Origin: Clavibacter michiganensis
GTDB lineage: Bacteria > Actinomycetota > Actinomycetes > Actinomycetales > Microbacteriaceae
Direction: 5' to 3'
Assembly (NCBI GenBank): GCA_002150995.1
Contig: MDHJ01000001.1
Span: 372,001 to 436,000 of the forward strand
DNA length: 64,000 bases
The notes beneath the pieces are model-generated. The model did not search any database, was not told where the DNA came from, and saw nothing but the letters and a program-made list of their open reading frames with translations. Made by a program: the position numbers and the translations under genes. Positions 1 through 8,350 of the stretch are shown piece after piece; the stretch's first letter is position 1, and every line of letters starts with the position of its first letter.

Positions 1-698
1 CCGGCCGCCGGGGTGATGATCCGGATCGAGTCGAACACCTTGAGGCTGTCCATCAGGCTGATGAGCGTCACGAACGAGAACAGCGGCGCGAGCAGCGGCA
101 CGATCATGTAGCGCTGGCGCTGCCACCACCCGGCGCCGTCGAGCTGCGCGGCCTCGAGCGGCTCCTCGGGGAGCGTCTGCAGGCCCGCGAGGAGCACGAG
201 GATCACGAACGGCGTCTCGTGCCAGAGCGCGTGCAGGCCGATGAGCACGCGGGCGGGCCCGGTCTCCGTCAGCCAGTCCACGTGGATCCCGAACACCGCG
301 AGGCCCTGGTTCACGACGCCGCCGAAGATGTCGTTGAAGAGCCAGGAGAAGTTGAGCGCGCCGATGACCGTGGGCACCACGTAGCTCGCCATGAGCAGCC
401 CGAGGATCACCATGCGGCCCCGCTCGATGCGGTTCAGCAGCAGCGCGATGCCGTAGCCGACGATGAGCTTCGCGACCGTCATGACGATCGCGTACGTGAT
501 GGTGAACGCGGCGTCCCGGCCGAAGCGGCGGTCGGTGAAGATCTCGACGTAGTTGGCCACGCCGTTGAAGACGCCCGGCTGGCCGACGGGCACGTTCTGG
601 AAGCTCCAGACGAGGGTCGTGATCAGCGGCACGATCAGGAGCCCCGCCATCAGGATGATGGCGGGGGCCGTGAACGCGGCGAAGGTCTTGAGCCTCAT
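1..698 (-). CDS. Carbohydrate ABC transporter permease, MalF type (partial, 3' end outside window)
   Basis: This is an inner-membrane permease of a binding-protein-dependent sugar importer. The reading frame runs off the left edge, so only the first 232 or so residues are visible. The protein opens with a hydrophobic helix (about residues 8-27) and shows further membrane segments with the inner-membrane permease pattern. Near the cut end the loop reads EAAQLDGAGWWQ, which matches the EAA motif that docks onto the ATPase. The start is the ATG at 698, 55 bases after the stop of the binding-protein gene, so the two form an operon read leftwards. The partner permease (MalG type) should lie beyond base 1. 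The substrate cannot be read from this fragment. Confidence 0.9.
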   Translation of the reverse strand, partial: MRLKTFAAFTAPAIILMAGLLIVPLITTLVWSFQNVPVGQPGVFNGVANYVEIFTDRRFGRDAAFTITYAIVMTVAKLIVGYGIALLLNRIERGRMVILGLLMASYVVPTVIGALNFSWLFNDIFGGVVNQGLAVFGIHVDWLTETGPARVLIGLHALWHETPFVILVLLAGLQTLPEEPLEAAQLDGAGWWQRQRYMIVPLLAPLFSFVTLISLMDSLKVFDSIRIITPAA

Positions 699-753
699 GC
701 CCGGCTGCCGGGCGCGGAGCCCGGACGGGTGCCGCTGCGGGTGGATCCGCGCA

Positions 754-2103
754 TCAGGGCGCGAAGCCCGCCGTGGCGATGGCCTGCACGGCCGCCGCCT
801 GCAGCTGCGCGGCGCCGTCCGTGGAGGACAGCGTGCCGTCGACGACCTGCGCGAGGATCGGCGCCATCGCGGCGAACACGTCGGACATGTACGGCACGAG
901 CGGCAGGCCGTTCGGCTTCTCGCTCTCGAGCACGTCGCGCGCGGCCTCCTCGAACGGGAGGTCGGCGGCCTGCGCCTGCGTGGTGCGGGCCGGGATCGTG
1001 GCCTTGGCGGCCTCGGTCGCGGCGTCCGCGCCGGTCGCGACGCCGAGCAGGTCGAAGAGGAGGTCCTTGTCGACCTCCGAGTTGGCGGCGATCGAGAGCC
1101 CGTCGACCGAGAGGCTGGTGGCGGGGGTGCCGCCCTCCTGCACGGACGGCGGCACGGCGAACGCGAAGTCGTCGAAGTTCTCCGTCTGGCCCTCGTCGAG
1201 CAGCGCGGAGACGCGGCCGGCGAACAGCATCGACATGGCGGCCTGGCCGGTCTGCAGCTGCGTGATGACCTCGGGCGACGACCACGAGGTCGACTGCGAG
1301 CTCATCTGCTGGTACGTGGCGCGGAGGGTGTCGAGCGCGGCGATCGACTCGGGGGTGTCGAGCGTCGGGGTCGCGGATCCGTCCTCGAACCAGGTGCCGC
1401 CGAGCGAGCCGAGGTACTGGTTGTAGGCGCTCGAGTTGTCGCCGGCTGCGTTGAAGGGGAGGGCCAGCGGGTTCGCCATGCCGGTCTCCGTGCGGATGGT
1501 GTCGGCGGCGGCGTACATCTCCTCGAAGGTGGTCGGCACCTCGATGCCGAGGTCGGAGAGGATGTCCTCTCGGTAGATGAAGATGATCGTGCCCCAGAAC
1601 GTGGGGATGCCGACCTGCTTCCCGTCGTACTGCAGCGACTCCAGGAGCGTCGGGTCGATGTCGTCGATGGCGAGCTCGTCGCCCGCGTCCGCGATGCGGT
1701 CGTCGAGCGGCTCGATCCAGCCGCGCTCCGCGTAGAGCGGGTAGACGGTGCCGTAGACCTCGACGAGGTCGTAGCTGGGGTTCGCGCCCGACATGGACTG
1801 CACGGCGCGCTGGTTCTGGCCGCCGAAGTCGGTGGTCGGCGCGTTGACCGTGAGGTTCCCGCCCGTGCACCCGGTGGCGATCGCGTCGGTGAACGGGTTC
1901 GTGGAGGGGCTGTTGTAGGAGAGGACGTTGACGGTCGTCTTCGCGTCCGGCTGCGGGATGTCGCAGGCGACGCCCGCGCCTCCCACGTCGGCGCCGGCGC
2001 CGCAGCCGGTGAGGGCGACGGTCGCGGCGGCCACCGCGGCGCCGAGCGCCAGGCGGATCGGGCGGCGTCGCCGGCGGGTGGTCGAGGGGGCGGTGTCGCG
2101 CAT
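754..2103 (-). CDS. Extracellular sugar-binding lipoprotein (family 1 solute-binding protein)
   Basis: This 449-residue protein would bind a sugar or oligosaccharide outside the cell and deliver it to the permease encoded just downstream. An arginine-rich N-terminus and a hydrophobic stretch end in a lipobox, LTGC, with the lipidated cysteine at about residue 34. The rest has the look of family 1 solute-binding proteins, including an FWGTIIFIYREDIL segment and the central PFNAAG region. I chose the ATG at 2103 because it immediately precedes the signal peptide. Longer forms of the frame have no signal peptide at their start and look like noise. The long leader upstream holds a possible operator at 2242-2258. 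The substrate is unknown. Confidence 0.9.
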   Translation of the reverse strand: MRDTAPSTTRRRRRPIRLALGAAVAAATVALTGCGAGADVGGAGVACDIPQPDAKTTVNVLSYNSPSTNPFTDAIATGCTGGNLTVNAPTTDFGGQNQRAVQSMSGANPSYDLVEVYGTVYPLYAERGWIEPLDDRIADAGDELAIDDIDPTLLESLQYDGKQVGIPTFWGTIIFIYREDILSDLGIEVPTTFEEMYAAADTIRTETGMANPLALPFNAAGDNSSAYNQYLGSLGGTWFEDGSATPTLDTPESIAALDTLRATYQQMSSQSTSWSSPEVITQLQTGQAAMSMLFAGRVSALLDEGQTENFDDFAFAVPPSVQEGGTPATSLSVDGLSIAANSEVDKDLLFDLLGVATGADAATEAAKATIPARTTQAQAADLPFEEAARDVLESEKPNGLPLVPYMSDVFAAMAPILAQVVDGTLSSTDGAAQLQAAAVQAIATAGFAP

Positions 2104-2241
2104 CGGAGTCCTTCGGGGTGCGGGTCGCGCGGGGCGACGGGACGAGGAGGATGCACGCGGGCGTGCGGTCCGGGTGGTGCCCGACCCCGGCGGGCGCTCG
2201 TGCCGGGATCGCCGGCCGCGACCCCGACCCGCACACGGGTC

Positions 2242-2258
2242 GTTAGTCCACAAACTAC
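2242..2258. promoter_or_regulatory. Possible operator upstream of the sugar-binding lipoprotein gene
   Basis: In otherwise GC-rich DNA there is an AT-richer element, GTTAGTCCACAAACTAC, about 140 bases before the lipoprotein start. The two ends (GTTAGT and AACTAC) form an imperfect inverted repeat. It resembles sites bound by ROK-family sugar repressors, but no ROK gene is in the window, so the assignment is weak. Confidence 0.3.
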
Positions 2259-2372
2259 GGGTGCGCGTTCGATGCGTGTGACTTCGATGCCGACGCCCAG
2301 CAAGGCGAAATGCCGGGTTCGCCGGCCGGATGCGGGCGCTCCCGCGCGGGCGGGAGTTGGGGGGGATCCGCC

Positions 2373-2735
2373 CTAGGGGCGCTCGTCCACCACGCCGACG
2401 AACCGGCTGCCGATGCCGTCGACCTCGCGGCGGGCGAGGCCGAGGGCGGGCTCGGGCAGCTCGTCGGGGGAGTGCCGCTCGCACGAGAGGTAGGAGAACT
2501 CCGGCCACCACTTCTTGGGGCGGACGGCCTCCGTGAAGCCGCAGACCTCGCAGGTGAGCTGCACCCAGACGGGCCGCTTGCCGGTGGCGTTGGCGCGGGA
2601 CTGCGCGAGCCAGGGCGGCGGATCCTGGTCCATCGCGGCGATCTCGGACTCCGGGACGCGGCCCGGGATGCCGTGGCGCGTGGCCATCTCCAGCGGGATG
2701 CCCAGCCGCAGCGCGGCCTCTCGTCTCGTGATCAT
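2373..2735 (-). CDS. Hypothetical protein with a zinc-ribbon-like cysteine pattern
   Basis: I do not recognise a named family. The protein has 120 residues. The N-terminus (RREAALRLGIPLEMATRHG) looks like a small helix-turn-helix or excisionase-like segment. The C-terminal half carries TCEVCGF followed some 20 residues later by SCERH, a CxxC...CxxH arrangement that could bind zinc. Low-complexity sequence is absent and codon bias is normal for the window, so it looks like a real gene. The start is the ATG at 2735; a longer open frame exists upstream but runs across the promoter of the divergent ohrR gene. It may be a small DNA-binding protein, which is inference. Confidence 0.65.
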   Translation of the reverse strand: MITRREAALRLGIPLEMATRHGIPGRVPESEIAAMDQDPPPWLAQSRANATGKRPVWVQLTCEVCGFTEAVRPKKWWPEFSYLSCERHSPDELPEPALGLARREVDGIGSRFVGVVDERP

Positions 2736-2794
2736 GTCGCTCCAGGGTACGCGGCGACGCCCCGCCCCTGGGCATCGGTCGAGATGGATTGCGC

Positions 2795-2804
2795 ACAACC
2801 TTGT
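2795..2804. promoter_or_regulatory. Candidate OhrR operator
   Basis: The palindrome ACAA-CC-TTGT lies 19 bases before the ohrR start, between ohrR and the divergent small gene. OhrR proteins bind ACAA/TTGT-type inverted repeats, so autoregulation of the ohrR-ohr module is plausible. The core is short and could arise by chance. Confidence 0.4.
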
Positions 2805-2823
2805 TCCGTGGCAGGCTCGGACC

Positions 2824-3354
2824 ATGCCCGATGCGATCCCCCTCGACGACGCGACGGCGACGCCCGCGCGCATCACCGACGAGCTGGTGTGCTTCTCGCT
2901 CTACACGGCCTCGCGGTCGACCACCCAGGCGTACCGCGCGCTCCTCGCGCCGTGGGGCCTGACGTACCCGCAGTACCTGGTGCTCGTCCTCCTCTGGTCG
3001 GGCGACCACCGCACGGTCACCGAGCTCGGGCAGCAGCTCGACCTCGACTCCGGCACGCTGTCGCCGCTGCTGGCGCGGATGGAGGAGGCCGGCTTCATCG
3101 CCCGCCGCCGCGTCTCCGCCGACCAGCGGGTCGTCACGGTGTCGCTCGCCGAGCGCGGGCGCACGGTGCGGGCCGAGCTCGGGCACGTGCCCGCGGCGGT
3201 CATCCGCGGGATGGGGCTCGACCTCGACCGCGCGCGGCAGCTCCTCGCCACCCTGCACCTGCTCACCGCGGGCATGCAGGAGACCACGGCGGACGCGCTC
3301 GCGCACCCGGCCGTCCGGCCCGCCGAGGCGTCGACCGCGGCGCCCGCCCCCTGA
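2824..3354 (+). CDS. ohrR: MarR-family organic hydroperoxide sensor/repressor OhrR
   Basis: This 176-residue winged-helix repressor would shut off ohr until an organic hydroperoxide oxidises it. The N-terminal helix holds a cysteine at residue 23 in the context LVCFSLYTASR, the position of the peroxide-sensing cysteine in OhrR proteins. The MarR recognition region follows (LGQQLDLDSGTLSPLLARMEEAGFI and the wing RRVSADQRVV). It appears to be a one-cysteine type. The ohr gene starts 76 bases downstream on the same strand, and a candidate operator lies just upstream. The residue pattern and the ohr neighbour together make the assignment strong. Confidence 0.93.
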   Translation: MPDAIPLDDATATPARITDELVCFSLYTASRSTTQAYRALLAPWGLTYPQYLVLVLLWSGDHRTVTELGQQLDLDSGTLSPLLARMEEAGFIARRRVSADQRVVTVSLAERGRTVRAELGHVPAAVIRGMGLDLDRARQLLATLHLLTAGMQETTADALAHPAVRPAEASTAAPAP

Positions 3355-3430
3355 TCCCCACCACCACCACCACCGGCCGCGTCACCCGCGCGGCCCCGGC
3401 CGCCCCGCGGCCACGATCGGAAGGAACCAC

Positions 3431-3853
3431 ATGGACGCCCTGTACACCGCGGAGGCCCTCGCCACGGGAGCCGGCCGCAACGGCCGCGTCGCCGTCAGCG
3501 ACAGCGACCTCGCGCTCGACCTCTCCATCCCGAAGGCCATGGGCGGATCCGGCGAGGGCGCGAACCCCGAGCAGCTCTTCGCCGCCGGCTACGCCGCCTG
3601 CTTCCACTCCGCCCTGCAGGGCGTCGCGCGCGGCCGCAAGGTCTCCATCGCGGACTCGAGCGTGGGCAGCCGCGTGAGCATCGGGTCCGATGGGCAGGGC
3701 GGCTACCAGCTGGCCGTGCACCTCGAGGTCGTCATCCCCGGGGTCGAGCACGACCTCGCGCAGGAGCTCGCCGACCAGGCGCACCAGGTCTGCCCGTACT
3801 CGAACGCGACCCGCGGCAACATCGAGGTCGTCGTCACGGTCTCGGACGACTGA
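3431..3853 (+). CDS. ohr: Organic hydroperoxide resistance peroxidase Ohr (OsmC family)
   Basis: Ohr is a cytoplasmic thiol peroxidase that reduces organic hydroperoxides with lipoyl-type partners. The 140-residue length is typical. Both active-site cysteines are present: C57 in AAGYAACFHSAL and C121 in HQVCPYSNATRGN, with the Ohr signature NPEQLFAAGYAACF. A ribosome-binding site (GGAAGGA) sits before the ATG. The last base of its stop codon is the first base of the next start, so the DoxX-like gene is likely co-translated. Regulation by the adjacent OhrR is expected. Confidence 0.96.
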   Translation: MDALYTAEALATGAGRNGRVAVSDSDLALDLSIPKAMGGSGEGANPEQLFAAGYAACFHSALQGVARGRKVSIADSSVGSRVSIGSDGQGGYQLAVHLEVVIPGVEHDLAQELADQAHQVCPYSNATRGNIEVVVTVSDD

Positions 3854-4259
3854 TGACCGGCTCCACCCGCACGTCCTTCCCCGCACGGCCGCCCGCGTCG
3901 TGCTCGGCTCGTTCCTCGCGTTCGCGGGCATCACGCACCTCACGGTCGCGCGCGAGGAGTTCCGCGCGCAGGTCCCGAAGTCGCTGCCGGTGCCCGAGGA
4001 CGTGACCGTCGTCGGATCCGGCGTGGCCGAGATCACGCTCGGCTCGGCGCTGCTCTTCGCACGCTCGCGCCGCGGTCTCGCGGGCTGGGCCGCCGCCGCG
4101 TTCTTCACGGCGATCTTCCCCGGCAACATCGCGCAGTACGTGCACCGCCGCGACGCCTTCGGCCTCGACACCGACGGCAAGCGCCTCGGCCGGCTCTTCT
4201 TCCAGCCGGTGCTCGTCGCGGTCGCGCTCTGGTCGACGGGGGCGCTGCGCCGGCGCTGA
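3853..4259 (+). CDS. DoxX-like membrane protein, apparently frameshifted near its start
   Basis: The body encodes a small DoxX-family membrane protein with several hydrophobic helices (LGSFLAFAGITHL, ITLGSALLFA, GWAAAAFFTAIFPGNIAQY). The natural start is the ATG at 3853, which overlaps the ohr stop by one base and reads MTGSTRTSFP. The frame is then lost at the C-run 3879-3882. One extra C would join MTGSTRTSFP directly to RTAARVVLGSF. Without that base the only start in the long frame is a GTG at 3900, which cuts into the first helix. DoxX proteins often sit with redox and thiol-stress genes, which fits the ohr context. Either a sequencing error or a real lesion is possible. Confidence 0.75.
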
Positions 4260-4268
4260 TCCGCCCGC

Positions 4269-4311
4269 CGCGGCGGCGGTGCGTCCCTCGGCGAGGGGCG
4301 CGCCGCCGTCC
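4269..4311. terminator. GC-rich hairpin between convergent genes
   Basis: A long imperfect hairpin with an inner CCCTC/GAGGG stem and outer CGGCGG/CCGCCG arms sits between the DoxX-like gene and the convergent RES gene. It has no clear T-run, so it is a likely but unproven bidirectional terminator. Confidence 0.45.
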
Positions 4312-4325
4312 GCGTTCCCGCGCCG

Positions 4326-4946
4326 TCAGTCGAGACGCAGGACCGCCACCCCGAGCGGGCGGCAGATGTCGTAGAGCTTGGCGAAGCCGTCCACGTCGTC
4401 GAACCACCATCGGTAGTCGGGGTCCGGCACGAGGTCGCCCGCGCCGATCCGATCGCCGAAGAGCACCACGGCACGCCGCCCGGCGGCCTTCCGCGACGGG
4501 TACGCGAGCCCCTCGAAGCCCGCACCATGAGCGGCCGCCGCCCATGCGACGGTGTCCGGGTAGTCGGCCGCGTCCGTGGCGCACACCTCCTCCACGGCGA
4601 CGCACAGGGCACGGGGGCCGCCACCCACCAGCGACGCGAGCCGGAGGTCACGCCGGACGACGAGGCGCGAGCACCGCCGCCCGGTGACCTCCCGTCCCCC
4701 GACGACACCGCCGGCGAGAGGCACGTCATGGAGGACCGTCTCGCAGACCGCCACGTCCTCCGTGTCCCCGGCGTAGAGGACCGGGACGATCGGGTCGCCG
4801 AAGAAGGCGAAGCGCGTCGGTGCTCCCGCTCCCGGGTTGAAGGCGTCGGGCGCGAACCGCGCAGAGTGGATGCGATGGAGGCGCGAACCGGCCGCGACGA
4901 CCTCCGGGATCGCGGTGAACGGCGACGGTGGCGCGGGCACGCTCAC
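4326..4946 (-). CDS. RES-domain toxin (predicted NAD+-degrading)
   Basis: RES toxins of the MbcT/Rv1989c type degrade NAD+ and halt growth unless held by their antitoxin. The 206-residue protein has the expected landmarks: RFAF near residue 45, Y58 and E69 (in AVCETVLHD), and S151 in GLAYPSRKA, the R-E-S residues that name the family. The GTG start at 4946 overlaps the upstream antitoxin stop by four bases (GTGA), so the toxin is translated after the antitoxin. Gene order antitoxin-then-toxin and the overlap match known RES/Xre operons. The activity is inferred from the family. Confidence 0.9.
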   Translation of the reverse strand: MSVPAPPSPFTAIPEVVAAGSRLHRIHSARFAPDAFNPGAGAPTRFAFFGDPIVPVLYAGDTEDVAVCETVLHDVPLAGGVVGGREVTGRRCSRLVVRRDLRLASLVGGGPRALCVAVEEVCATDAADYPDTVAWAAAAHGAGFEGLAYPSRKAAGRRAVVLFGDRIGAGDLVPDPDYRWWFDDVDGFAKLYDICRPLGVAVLRLD

Positions 4947-5554
4947 CAGGCGACGGCCCAGGCGCGCGCCGCGGCGTCGAGCACCGTCTCGGGGTCGTCG
5001 AGGTGGTCCACGGGTCGATGCGCCGGGTCGCGGAGGTAGGTGGTGGGGCGGTAGAGCCACGCGACCACGTCCCGGGAGTCGAGGTCGTGCTCGGCGCCGA
5101 GCGCGATGAGCCGGGGGACGACGGGCCGGACGCTCCCCGCCTGGAACTGGAAGGCCGGGTACACGTACCTGTTCGTGCGCCGGAGGCCCAGGACCCTGCC
5201 CGCCTTCCGCAGATCGCTCGCGTAGGCGCGCGTCGGCCGGGCTCCGAGCGCCTCCGAGACCTCGACGCTCGTGAGGAAGCCGTGCTCCGCCTCGATGCGC
5301 CGCCAGAAGAGCTCCGTGTCGTTGAGGCTGCTGACCACTCCCGTGGGCAGGGGCTCGGCCTGCCGCGCGAGGACATCGGACAGCACGGCGGTCTCCGTGA
5401 AGATCGCGGTCTGCCGGGCGATGAACCGCTCGAAGTCCGTCCCCGAGTCTCGGGTCACGGCGCGGCTGAAGGCCTGGAGCGTCCTGCGCTGATCGGTGGT
5501 GAGAGCGGACAGGGCGGAGGTGCTCCGTGGTTCGCGGGGCTGGGCCTGGGGCAT
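4943..5554 (-). CDS. Antitoxin of the RES/Xre type (DUF2384-like C-terminus)
   Basis: The 203-residue protein precedes the RES toxin and should bind and neutralise it. The C-terminal third (HRPVDHLDDPETVLDAAARA) matches the short domain of MbcA/ParS antitoxins that plugs the toxin active site. The middle contains EVSEALGARPTRAYASDLRKAG, which looks like a helix-turn-helix reading head. It is longer than many Xre antitoxins, with an extra N-terminal helical region. The ATG at 5554 has a GGAG site five bases upstream. CCTGACG repeats just upstream are probable autoregulatory sites. Confidence 0.82.
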   Translation of the reverse strand: MPQAQPREPRSTSALSALTTDQRRTLQAFSRAVTRDSGTDFERFIARQTAIFTETAVLSDVLARQAEPLPTGVVSSLNDTELFWRRIEAEHGFLTSVEVSEALGARPTRAYASDLRKAGRVLGLRRTNRYVYPAFQFQAGSVRPVVPRLIALGAEHDLDSRDVVAWLYRPTTYLRDPAHRPVDHLDDPETVLDAAARAWAVAW

Positions 5555-5565
5555 GGGACTCCGAT

Positions 5566-5600
5566 CCTGACGGGAGCATTCTATCGTCAGGAACGTCAGG
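5566..5600 (-). promoter_or_regulatory. Promoter and probable operator of the RES toxin-antitoxin operon
   Basis: Three copies of the heptamer CCTGACG or its complement lie here: CCTGACG at 5566-5572, CGTCAGG at 5585-5591 and CGTCAGG at 5594-5600. The first two make a perfect inverted repeat with a 12-base spacer. A good -10 box, TAGAAT on the minus strand (5578-5583), lies inside that spacer. A repressor bound to the arms would block the promoter, as expected for an autoregulated toxin-antitoxin operon. Confidence 0.6.
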
Positions 5601-5736
5601 CACGCCGAGATCCGTCCACGGCAGGAGGGCGCGCGCACCCTCCGCGCGGGAACCGGTGGTCGTCGCCCTTGACGGTCCCGGCACCCGTGGCCAGCATGGG
5701 CGCATCCGCTCCACCCGCGGCTCGAAGGAGAGACCC

Positions 5737-6168
5737 ATGCCCATGATCTTCGTGAACCTGCCCGTCACCGACCTGGAGCGCGCGAAGGCGTTCTACACGG
5801 CCGTCGGCTTCACCGTGAACCCCGCCTTCACCGATGAGAACGCCGCCTGCATCGTGGTCGAGGAGGACCACAGCTGCCTCATGATCCTGACGCGTCCCTT
5901 CTTCCAGTCGTTCACCGACCAGCCGCTCGGCGACCCGTCGACGGCCGTGTCCGCGCTCACGTCGGTGAACCTCGACAGCCGCGAGGAGGTCGACACGGCC
6001 GTCGCCGCCGGGCTCGCCGCGGGCGGCACCGAGGCGCGACCGGCCGCCGACTACGGCTTCATGTACCAGCGCCAGCTCACGGATCCCGACGGGAACATCC
6101 TCGAGATCGGCCACATGGACCCGTCGTTCGCCGCGCACGGCCCGGACGCGACGCCGCCGCAGGGCTGA
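5737..6168 (+). CDS. VOC-family (glyoxalase-fold) protein
   Basis: This 143-residue single VOC unit has the usual opening (FVNLPVTDLERAKAFYTAVGF) and closing strand (QRQLTDPDGNILEIGHMDP), where the final E is a typical metal ligand position. Members include lyases, dioxygenases and antibiotic-binding proteins; the specific subfamily resembles the 'lactoylglutathione lyase-like' proteins found singly in many actinobacteria. The start ATG follows a strong GAAGGAG site. It stands alone, convergent with the phosphotransferase gene, so context gives no substrate. Confidence 0.85.
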   Translation: MPMIFVNLPVTDLERAKAFYTAVGFTVNPAFTDENAACIVVEEDHSCLMILTRPFFQSFTDQPLGDPSTAVSALTSVNLDSREEVDTAVAAGLAAGGTEARPAADYGFMYQRQLTDPDGNILEIGHMDPSFAAHGPDATPPQG

Positions 6169-6207
6169 GCCGCCGACGCGGGGTCCGCGACGACCGCGCG
6201 GGATCGC

Positions 6208-7152
6208 TCATGCCAGCCCGGCGAGCCGCGCGAGCCCCGCGCGGCACCGCGCGGAGTGCTCCGCGTAGAGATCCGGACGCCGCTCGCGCGCCCACCGCGT
6301 CACGTCCACGAGGTGCAGCGCCGTCATCGCGACGAGCGCGCGCTGCGCCTCGGCGTCGTCGAGGCCGGCCGCGGCCATGAACGCGTCGTGCTCCGCGGCG
6401 GTGACGGATCCGTCGAGGTGCGTCCACGCCGTCACCCGGCGCGCGTCGGTCCAGGGAGTCGGTCCGGTCTCCGCGGCGCCCCAGTCGATGAGGACCGGGG
6501 CGGCGCCCGGACCGCGGGACAGCAGGTTCCGCGGCGCGAGGTCGCCGTGCGCGAGGCCGTGGTCGAACGGCGCCCGGGCGAGGGCGGCGAACCGCTCCCG
6601 CAGCCAGGGGAGGGCGTCCGCCGGGTAGGCGCCGTCGCGGAGGAGCGGGTCGTCGCCGTCGAGCGACGCGCGGCCGTAGGCGACGTGCGCCTCCCAGGCC
6701 GCGGGCAGGTCGCGCCCGAAGCGCGTGAAGAGCGTGTCGGGGGCGTCGGCGGGGTCGACGCGGCCGACCGCGCGGGTGAGGCGGCCGAGCTCCGTCCACG
6801 GGTCGGCGACGGGCTCCGAGTGCGACGGGACGAAGGCCTGCACGAGGTAGGGGACGCCGTCCCGGATCCCGCGCTCGAGGACCGCGGGGACCGCGATGCC
6901 CGCACGGGCGGCGGCGCTCGCCGCCCACTCCTGGAAGGGGAACTCGTCCGCGCGCCGCGCATCGGCCGGGAACCGCACCACGACGTCGCCGCCGGTCCGC
7001 GCGACCCGGTACGTGCGGTTCACGGACCCGCCGGGGAGCTTCCGCGCCTCGCCGGGCGCGGCGCCGATGCGGCGGAGGATCCCGTCGAGCGCCGCGGGGC
7101 GCGCGTCGTCGCCCCGGGGGAGCGACCCGTTCGGCGTCCGGCCGTCCACCAC
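6208..7152 (-). CDS. Aminoglycoside-phosphotransferase-family kinase (APH fold)
   Basis: The roughly 314-residue protein has the small-molecule kinase fold. It shows a glycine-rich loop (LPGGSVNRTYRV), an ATP-binding region (VVVRFPADA), the catalytic loop HGDLAPRNLL and the metal-binding IDWGAAETGP motif. These are the marks of APH/choline-kinase-like phosphotransferases. Such proteins often act on sugars, amino alcohols or antibiotics; nothing here identifies the substrate or implies drug resistance. Two adjacent GTG codons (7150-7152 and 7147-7149) are possible starts. The gene lies 8 bases after the epoxide-hydrolase-like gene and is probably co-transcribed with it. Confidence 0.83.
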   Translation of the reverse strand: MVDGRTPNGSLPRGDDARPAALDGILRRIGAAPGEARKLPGGSVNRTYRVARTGGDVVVRFPADARRADEFPFQEWAASAAARAGIAVPAVLERGIRDGVPYLVQAFVPSHSEPVADPWTELGRLTRAVGRVDPADAPDTLFTRFGRDLPAAWEAHVAYGRASLDGDDPLLRDGAYPADALPWLRERFAALARAPFDHGLAHGDLAPRNLLSRGPGAAPVLIDWGAAETGPTPWTDARRVTAWTHLDGSVTAAEHDAFMAAAGLDDAEAQRALVAMTALHLVDVTRWARERRPDLYAEHSARCRAGLARLAGLA

Positions 7153-7160
7153 GCGCGCGC

Positions 7161-8285
7161 CTAGGCCAGCGTCCGCAGGAACGCGCGGATGTCGTCGGCC
7201 AGCAGGTCCGGCTCCTCGTGCGGCGCGAAGTGACCGCCGCGCGGCATGGTCGTGTACCGGACGACGTCGTAGGTGCGCTCCGCCCAGCTCCGCGGCGGGT
7301 GCACGAGGTCGTGCGGGAACACCGCGACGGCGGTCGGCACCCGCACGCGGCCGACCGAGGCCGTGCGGCCGGACGCGTGCTCGTAGTAGGGGCGGAGCGA
7401 GGTCCCGATGGATCCCGTGAACCAGTAGAGCGAGGCGAGGGTCAGCAGGTGGTCGTCGCTGAAGCGCGTGGACACGTCGCCGCCGCAGTCGCTCCAGGCG
7501 CGGTGCTTCTCGAGGATCCACGACAGCAGCCCCACGGGCGAGTCCTGGAGCGCGGGCGCGAGCGTCAGCGGACGCGTCCGCTGCTGGTGCTCGTACGCGC
7601 CCTCGTCCGCGTGCCACGTGCGCATCTCGTCCCGGTGCGCGTGCTCCGCATCGGTGAGCGTCGACTCGTCGAGGTCGGCCGGCGCGGCGACCGCCATCAG
7701 GTGGATCCCCGCCACCGCCTCCGGGTGCGCCTCCGCCAGCCGCGACGTGATCCCCGCACCGAGGTCGCCGCCGTGCGCCGCGTACCGCGCGAAGCCCAGC
7801 TCGTCGGCCATCAGCCGGTGCCAGAGCTCGTGCGTCTGCTCGTCGATCCGCGGTCGCGCCGGCGAGAACGGGAAGCCGGGGAGCGCGGGGACGACGACGG
7901 TGACCGCGTCGTCCGGGTCGCCGCCGGAGCGCGACGGCTCCGACAGCCGCTCCGCGAGCCCCACCAGCTCGAGCGCGGTGCTCGGCCAGCCGTTGGTGAG
8001 GATCACCGGGAGGCGCCCGGGACGCTCGGCGTCGAAGCGGAGGTAGGAGACCGGGGTGCCGTCGAGGTCGGCGACCGCCCACGGCAGCGCCCGGATCTCC
8101 CGCTCGCGCGCCCGCCAGTCGAACCCGTCCGCCCAGACCCCGGCGAGGCGGCGCAGGAGGGCCTGGTCGGTGCCGGCCTCCCACCCCTCGACCGGCCACT
8201 CCGGCGCCCAGCGCGTGCGGCGGATCCGGTCGCGGAGGTCGTCGAGGTCGGCGTCGCTGACGTCGAGGGGGAGCGGGTCGGTCAT
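7161..8285 (-). CDS. Epoxide hydrolase-like alpha/beta hydrolase
   Basis: The 374-residue protein begins with the epoxide-hydrolase N-terminal domain (DLDDLRDRIRRTRWAPEW, WADGFDWRAREREI), then the alpha/beta-hydrolase core. The oxyanion segment is LTNGWPST, the nucleophile elbow is HGGDLGAGI with an aspartate in place of serine, and the catalytic histidine is in RGGHFAPHEEP. The aspartate nucleophile and EHN domain favour an epoxide hydrolase. The ATG at 8285 starts the protein right at the N-terminal domain. It leads a two-gene unit with the phosphotransferase. Confidence 0.88.
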   Translation of the reverse strand: MTDPLPLDVSDADLDDLRDRIRRTRWAPEWPVEGWEAGTDQALLRRLAGVWADGFDWRAREREIRALPWAVADLDGTPVSYLRFDAERPGRLPVILTNGWPSTALELVGLAERLSEPSRSGGDPDDAVTVVVPALPGFPFSPARPRIDEQTHELWHRLMADELGFARYAAHGGDLGAGITSRLAEAHPEAVAGIHLMAVAAPADLDESTLTDAEHAHRDEMRTWHADEGAYEHQQRTRPLTLAPALQDSPVGLLSWILEKHRAWSDCGGDVSTRFSDDHLLTLASLYWFTGSIGTSLRPYYEHASGRTASVGRVRVPTAVAVFPHDLVHPPRSWAERTYDVVRYTTMPRGGHFAPHEEPDLLADDIRAFLRTLA

Positions 8286-8350
8286 GGTCGGTCCTGACGT
8301 GGCGGGCGGGCGCGGTGCCCCCATGATCCCGCGCGCCGCCGCCGGGAGTC

